Source: PALSA-612 sp963776375
GTDB lineage: Bacteria; Actinomycetota; Thermoleophilia; Gaiellales; Gaiellaceae
Assembly: GCA_963776375.1 (NCBI GenBank)
Contig: CAVZMF010000010.1
Span: 62,001-126,000, forward strand
DNA: 64,000 nucleotides
Reading direction: 5' to 3'
The position numbers were made by a program, and so were the translations under genes. This document shows, piece after piece, positions 60,551 through 64,000 of the stretch. Each line of letters starts with the position of its first letter. Positions within the stretch are counted from its first letter, which is position 1. The notes under the pieces are model-generated. The model ran no database searches. It was not told the DNA's origin and saw only the letters and a list, made by a program, of their open reading frames with translations.

Positions 60551-61915
60551 ATGGCAGCAGTCGAGTCGGCATCGAGGGCCACGAGCGATCCCGGCAAGAG
60601 GGCCGAGGTGCTGGAGCGCATGAAGTCGGACGGCGTCGAGTTCGTCCTGCTCTGGTTCACGGATCTCGAAGGTCACCTGAAGAGCTTCGCGATCACCCCC
60701 GCCGAGCTCGAGGACGCCCTCGACGACGGGATGGGCTTCGACGGCTCGTCGATCACGGGCTTCAACGCGATCGAGGAGTCGGACATGGTCGCGATCCCGG
60801 ACCCGGAGACGTTCCAGCTCATGCCCTGGAAGGAGGGCGAGACCAAGGTCGCGCGGATGATCTGCGACGTGGTCACGCCCGACGGCGAGCCCTACGAGGG
60901 CGACCCGCGCTACGTGCTCCGCCGCGCGCTCGAGCGCATGGAGTCGATGGGCTTCGACACGTTCAACATCGGCCCGGAGCTCGAGTACTTCCTGTTCAGG
61001 TCGAACGAAGGCACGGAGACGCTCGACGAGGGCGGCTACTTCGCCATGACGACGATGGACGCCGCGACGGAGCTCCGCAACGACACCATCCGCGCGCTCG
61101 AGTCGATGGGCATCCCGATCGAGTACCACCACCACGAGGTCGGCCCGTCGCAGCACGAGATCGACATGCGCTACGCGCCCGCCCTGGACATGGCCGACTA
61201 CGTGCTCACGTACCGGCTGATCGTCAAGGAGGTCGCGGCCAAGAACGGCGTCTACGCGACCTTCATGCCGAAGCCGATCTTCGGCGAGAACGGCTCGGGG
61301 ATGCACACGCACCAGTCGCTCTTCACGGACGGCCGCAACGCCTTCTTCGACCCGGAGGACAAGTGGCACCTCTCCGACGTCGGCAAGGCGTTCATCGCCG
61401 GCCAGCTGCGCCATGCCCGCGAGATCTCGGCGGTGTTCGCGCAGTGGGTGAACTCGTACAAGCGGCTCGTGCCCGGCTACGAAGCGCCGGTCTACGTCGC
61501 GTGGTCGCAGCGGAACCGCTCCGCGCTCGTGCGCATCCCGCTGTACAAGCCGGGCGCCGAGCAGGCGACGCGTGCCGAGATCCGCTGCCCGGATCCCGCG
61601 TGCAACCCGTACCTGACCTTCGCGACCCTGCTGCACGCGGGGCTCGAGGGGATCGAGAAGGGCTACGAACTGCCCGACCCGATGGAGACGAACCTCTACC
61701 ACCTGACGGCGGAGCAGCTGCGCGAGCGCGGGATCGTGTCCCTGCCGGAGACGCTCGGCGAGGCGATCGGCGAGCTCTCGCAGTCCGAGCTCGCGCGCAA
61801 GGCGCTCGGCCCGCACATCTTCGATCGCTACATCGAGATCAAGCGCAAGGAGTGGGACGACTACCGCGTGCAGCTGACCAACTGGGAGATGGAGCGCTAC
61901 CTGTCGACGCTCTAG
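60551..61915 (+). CDS. glnA: Glutamine synthetase type I
   Basis: A 454-residue enzyme that makes glutamine from glutamate and ammonia. Motifs are MGFDGSSITGF, the metal/ATP region GPELEYFLF and HHHEVGPSQHEIDMRY, MPKPIFGENGSGMHTHQSL, and NPYLTFATLLHAG. The adenylylation-site Tyr region of GSI-beta (KNLYDLPP) is not seen. GGAAGGAGG precedes ATG 60551; the frame opens 23 codons earlier, but that part is the regulatory hairpin. Its leader contains a terminator, so expression is probably conditional. GltB and GlnK-AmtB elsewhere in the window complete ammonium assimilation. Confidence 0.96.
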   Translation: MAAVESASRATSDPGKRAEVLERMKSDGVEFVLLWFTDLEGHLKSFAITPAELEDALDDGMGFDGSSITGFNAIEESDMVAIPDPETFQLMPWKEGETKVARMICDVVTPDGEPYEGDPRYVLRRALERMESMGFDTFNIGPELEYFLFRSNEGTETLDEGGYFAMTTMDAATELRNDTIRALESMGIPIEYHHHEVGPSQHEIDMRYAPALDMADYVLTYRLIVKEVAAKNGVYATFMPKPIFGENGSGMHTHQSLFTDGRNAFFDPEDKWHLSDVGKAFIAGQLRHAREISAVFAQWVNSYKRLVPGYEAPVYVAWSQRNRSALVRIPLYKPGAEQATRAEIRCPDPACNPYLTFATLLHAGLEGIEKGYELPDPMETNLYHLTAEQLRERGIVSLPETLGEAIGELSQSELARKALGPHIFDRYIEIKRKEWDDYRVQLTNWEMERYLSTL

Positions 61916-61928
61916 CGACAAGATCGAG

Positions 61929-61957
61929 TTGCCGTGCGGCGGCAGCCCGTTTAGAAT
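61929..61957 (+). promoter_or_regulatory. Orphan promoter after glnA
   Basis: TTGCCG (61929-61934) and TAGAAT (61952-61957) are 17 bp apart, 14 nt past the glnA stop. No plus-strand gene follows for 1.5 kb. Confidence 0.55.
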
Positions 61958-61963
61958 CAGTGC

Positions 61964-62040
61964 ACGCTCCGCTCGCTGCGGCCTGCGGAGCAGACTGACG
62001 GCCGACTACGAGCTGCTTCTCTGGGCAGCTCGTGGTCGTT
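61964..62040 (+). ncRNA. Candidate structured small RNA
   Basis: Begins 7 nt after the orphan promoter. It holds GCTCCGC/GCGGAGC (7 bp, 61966-61991) and CGACTACGAGCTGC/GCAGCTCGTGGTCG (14 bp with one U-G, 62003-62038). The second could instead be the glnA terminator. No coding frame is evident. The rest of the 364-nt gap to 62280 has a CAAAAGTC/GACTTTTG hairpin, GCCGGC-gaa-GCCGGC and repeat R1. Confidence 0.4.
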
Positions 62041-62173
62041 GTGCGGACAAAAGTCTCACGACTTTTGCCCGGAGGCTCGGCGTCGGGCTGTAGATGTGGC
62101 GCACGCCGGCGAAGCCGGCATGCACCTTCGGGCTCGGCCCGGGTTCGCCTCGAGGCAGCACGATACGACGCGG

Positions 62174-62212
62174 TGAAGAAGGGGGCTCATGGGGGGAACA
62201 TGGTTTCCCCCC
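62174..62212. repeat. Dispersed hairpin repeat R1, copy 5
   Basis: GAAGAAGGGGGCTCATGGGG followed by the arms GGGGGGAAC and GTTTCCCCCC, nearly identical to the copy at 8542. Confidence 0.8.
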
Positions 62213-62279
62213 TGCCTGCACCGAAAGAGAACCGGCCCCTCCCGGTTTCTTTCGGAACTGGCTCTCTCGTCCTTGCGGG

Positions 62280-62528
62280 CTAGAGGAAGGTGGGGATGGA
62301 CTCGCGCTCGACGCGGAGGCCGATCACGCCGTTGGCGCCGTCGATCGAGTCGATCGTGTCGGCGGTGACGAGGCGGCGCGAGAAGAGGCCGGCCTTGACC
62401 GCGAGTGCGTCGGGCTCGTCGGGCGCCGTGCCGTACATCGGGCACTCGACCCGCCCCACGACCTCGCCGTTCCGGTCGGCCACGAGAAAGCCCGACGTGG
62501 AAGCAAGGTCGATTGCGAAGGCGCCCAT
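62280..62528 (-). CDS. Small PRC-barrel-like protein
   Basis: An 82-residue beta-rich protein (SGFLVADRNGEVVGRVECPMYGTAPDEPDALAVKAG ... RLVTADTIDSID) resembling a short PRC-barrel domain. Such domains occur in RNA-processing and photosynthetic proteins and as stand-alone actinobacterial proteins of unknown role. The start is ATG 62528 behind a GGAGGGGGAA stretch 18 nt away. The genes upstream on the same strand are small membrane proteins. Confidence 0.65.
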   Translation of the reverse strand: MGAFAIDLASTSGFLVADRNGEVVGRVECPMYGTAPDEPDALAVKAGLFSRRLVTADTIDSIDGANGVIGLRVERESIPTFL

Positions 62529-62604
62529 CTCGAGAGAAGGTATTCCCCCTCCATGAGGAAAAAACCTTCCTGGCAGTAAGCCTTTTGTAAGGGACCTGCG
62601 GGCG

Positions 62605-62980
62605 TCAAGACGGCTTCGCGGCCATCACGAACGCGGTCGCGAGGCCGATCAGCACGAGCACGGCCGCGACCGGCGCCACGAAGCGCTGCGCCCACGGTCG
62701 CGTGCGGGCGACGCCGGCGATCACCGCCAGAGCGCAGCCTCCGAGGAGGAGCCCGAACACCGTCGAGCAACCGCGACGCGTCGAGCCAGTCGGCCTCGGT
62801 GTCGTCGTTCGCGGCGAGCCATTCGCCGAGGCCGATCGCGACGATCGTGCCGGCGACGGCCAGCGCGGCCGAGGAACGCGCGACGTCCCAGTGCTCGAAC
62901 CGCGCGGTCACCGCGGCCGTGATCAACCCTCCGACGACGAGCATGGCCACGAGCACGTGGAGAAACACGAGCCAGCTCAT
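62605..62980 (-). pseudogene. Small integral membrane protein, one frameshift
   Basis: About 125 residues with four hydrophobic helices: WLVFLHVLVAMLVVGGLITAA and AALAVAGTIVAIGLGEWLA, then after a frame change near 62765 TVFGLLLGGCALAVIAGVA and VAPVAAVLVLIGLATAFVMAA. It resembles the neighbouring DUF2269-like protein in layout. The ATG overlaps that gene's stop. One added or lost base would restore it. Unknown function. Confidence 0.65.
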
Positions 62981-63450
62981 GCGCCGGGCTTCCAGATCAT
63001 CAGCGCGAGAACGGCGACGACGGCGAGGAAGCTGCCGTAGTTGAGCGCCCGGGCGACCGGGTCGGAGAGGGCGCGGCGCAGCTCGTCGCTCGGTCGGTCG
63101 CCCCCGGCCGCGAGCCGCTCCGCCAGGTAGCGCGTATGCCGGGCGGACCGGCCGCCTATCCCACCGAGGACGACGCTCGCGATCCAGAGCACGAGCGCCG
63201 CCGCGATCCAGCCGTCGCCCCAGCTCCAGGCCTCCTCGTGGACGAGCCAGGCGCCGAGGCCGAGCGTCAGCAGCGCGCCGGCGCCGACGAACGCGACGGC
63301 GGGCCGCGTCAGGGAGAGCAGGAAGGCGACCTCGCTCGGCTTCTCGCGACGCGTCGCCAACGTGTGCAGCGCTCCGACGGCCACGGCGCCGGAGACGAAC
63401 AGGAACGCGCCCACGACGTGGAAGCCGACCAGCCACTGCACCGTGGTCAC
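62977..63450 (-). CDS. DUF2269-like integral membrane protein
   Basis: A 157-residue protein with four predicted helices (WLVGFHVVGAFLFVSGAVAVGAL, AVAFVGAGALLTLGLGAWLV, WIAAALVLWIASVVLGGIGG and a C-terminal one). The HVVGAFLFVSG-type start is typical of predicted DUF2269 membrane proteins. GTG 63450 is used; the family start fits. It overlaps the next small membrane gene by 4 nt. Function unknown. Confidence 0.72.
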   Translation of the reverse strand: MTTVQWLVGFHVVGAFLFVSGAVAVGALHTLATRREKPSEVAFLLSLTRPAVAFVGAGALLTLGLGAWLVHEEAWSWGDGWIAAALVLWIASVVLGGIGGRSARHTRYLAERLAAGGDRPSDELRRALSDPVARALNYGSFLAVVAVLALMIWKPGA

Positions 63451-63489
63451 GGGCGGGAGCCTACTCCCGGCCGCTCCTACAATCGCCGC

Positions 63490-64000
63490 ATGGAGGAAAG
63501 CGCCCGGCACCTGCGGCTGCTGACCGAGACGATCGCCGCGGTCAACTCGACGCTCGACCTCGAGGAGGTGCTGGCGCTCGTCGCACGGTCGGTGGCGGAG
63601 GCGCTCGAGGCGGACGCGTGCTTCGTCTACCTCTACGACGACCGCTCGGACGAGCTCGTGCTGCGCGCGACGCACGGCACCGGCGTGGAGGAGATGACGC
63701 GGCGGCCGCGGCTGCGGCCGGGCGAGGGGATCACGGGCTCGGCGGCGGCGGCGAGAGAGCCGATCATGCTGCCGTCGCAGGCCCACCTCGACCCCCGCTT
63801 CAAGGCTTTCCCGAACCTGCGTGAGGACGAATACCAGTCGATCCTCGCCGTGCCGATCCTGGCGCGCGAGAAGCTCGAGGGCGCGCTCAACGTGAGGACG
63901 AGAGCGGCGCGTGAGTTCAGCGGGGCCGAGATCGACCTGCTGCTCGCCATCGCGGCGCAGGTCGCGTTCTCGATCGAGCACGCGAAGCTCTACTCGCAGG
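63490..64000 (+). CDS. GAF-domain sensor protein, N-terminal part
   Basis: The first 170 residues of a protein running past the window. A GAF domain spans about 10-165: LLTETIAAVNSTLDLEEVLALVARSV, DACFVYLYDDRSDELVL, GEGITGSAAAAREPIML and FSGAEIDLLLAIAAQVAFSIEHAKLYSQ. Such starts lead into histidine kinases, PucR-type regulators or cyclases; the output domain is not visible. It is divergent from the DUF2269-like gene across 39 nt. Confidence 0.85.
   Translation, partial: MEESARHLRLLTETIAAVNSTLDLEEVLALVARSVAEALEADACFVYLYDDRSDELVLRATHGTGVEEMTRRPRLRPGEGITGSAAAAREPIMLPSQAHLDPRFKAFPNLREDEYQSILAVPILAREKLEGALNVRTRAAREFSGAEIDLLLAIAAQVAFSIEHAKLYSQ

Noticed and set aside
61916..62280. tRNA or other standard RNA gene after glnA
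   Set aside because: No T-loop (GGTTCGA-type) or acceptor pairing was found. The stems fit only a generic small RNA or terminator.

Overview
The window is a GC-rich, densely packed bacterial chromosome segment. The contiguous order FHA protein, FHA protein, PP2C phosphatase, RodA, class B PBP, Ser/Thr kinase is the actinobacterial cell-wall signalling locus, and GTG/TTG starts, 4-nt ATGA/GTGA overlaps and leaderless leader peptides fit Actinomycetota. A deep branch such as Thermoleophilia is my guess from overall style and is not proven. No rRNA, tRNA, CRISPR or prophage was seen.

Layout. 1-7279 (minus): kinase/fhaA/fhaB/pstP/rodA/pbpA/kinase. 7392-11866: anchored and secreted unknowns, a DUF4446 protein, a complete IS1595-type insertion sequence, an HNH nuclease, a SIMPL protein and a MITE-like element placed exactly between two convergent stop codons. 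11864-17949 (minus): trpEGD-C(F)-BA behind a complete Trp attenuator. 18510-25288: divergent hisA and yerC-hisG-hisD-hisCB-hisH-hisF-hisI around a palindromic operator. 25285-26686 (minus): chorismate mutase and pheA behind a Phe-type leader peptide. 26695-33039: drug-efflux ABC pair with MarR, glnK-amtB and a hydrolase-cyclase. 33036-46010 (minus): ppc, ilvD, sulfurtransferase, thrB, thrC, hom, ilvC, ilvN, ilvB and a degenerate isopropylmalate-dehydrogenase relative, behind an Ile/Leu/Val-rich leader peptide. 46081-51085: a tandem-repeat lectin-like operon and a large LuxR regulator. 51340-64000: gltB, a membrane protease, an ABC exporter, GNAT, tandem HxlR, VOC protein, glnA, an orphan transcript candidate, small membrane proteins and the start of a GAF sensor.

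Together the genes make most of the Trp, His, Phe, Thr and branched-chain pathways plus ammonium assimilation (GlnK-AmtB, GlnA, GltB). The strongest novelty candidate is regulatory. glnA and glnK carry the same leader RNA: a 5-bp hexaloop hairpin (GAGGC-6nt-GCCTC) whose 3' arm is also the 5' arm of an 11-bp terminator. The two copies share the outer stem, including a U-G pair, while the inner stem differs by compensatory changes. Separately, trp, phe and probably ilv leader peptides begin 7-10 nt after their -10 boxes, which implies leaderless translation.

Caution. Many conserved genes are split by frameshifts: hisD, the ABC ATPase, amtB, glnK, the cyclase, ppc, ilvD, gltB, a YciI remnant and a membrane protein. 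Most lie in 26.7-36.5 kb. Several breaks fall at homopolymers and essential housekeeping genes are hit, so sequence error is the simplest explanation, although true decay cannot be excluded. Four families of dispersed intergenic repeats also run through the window.
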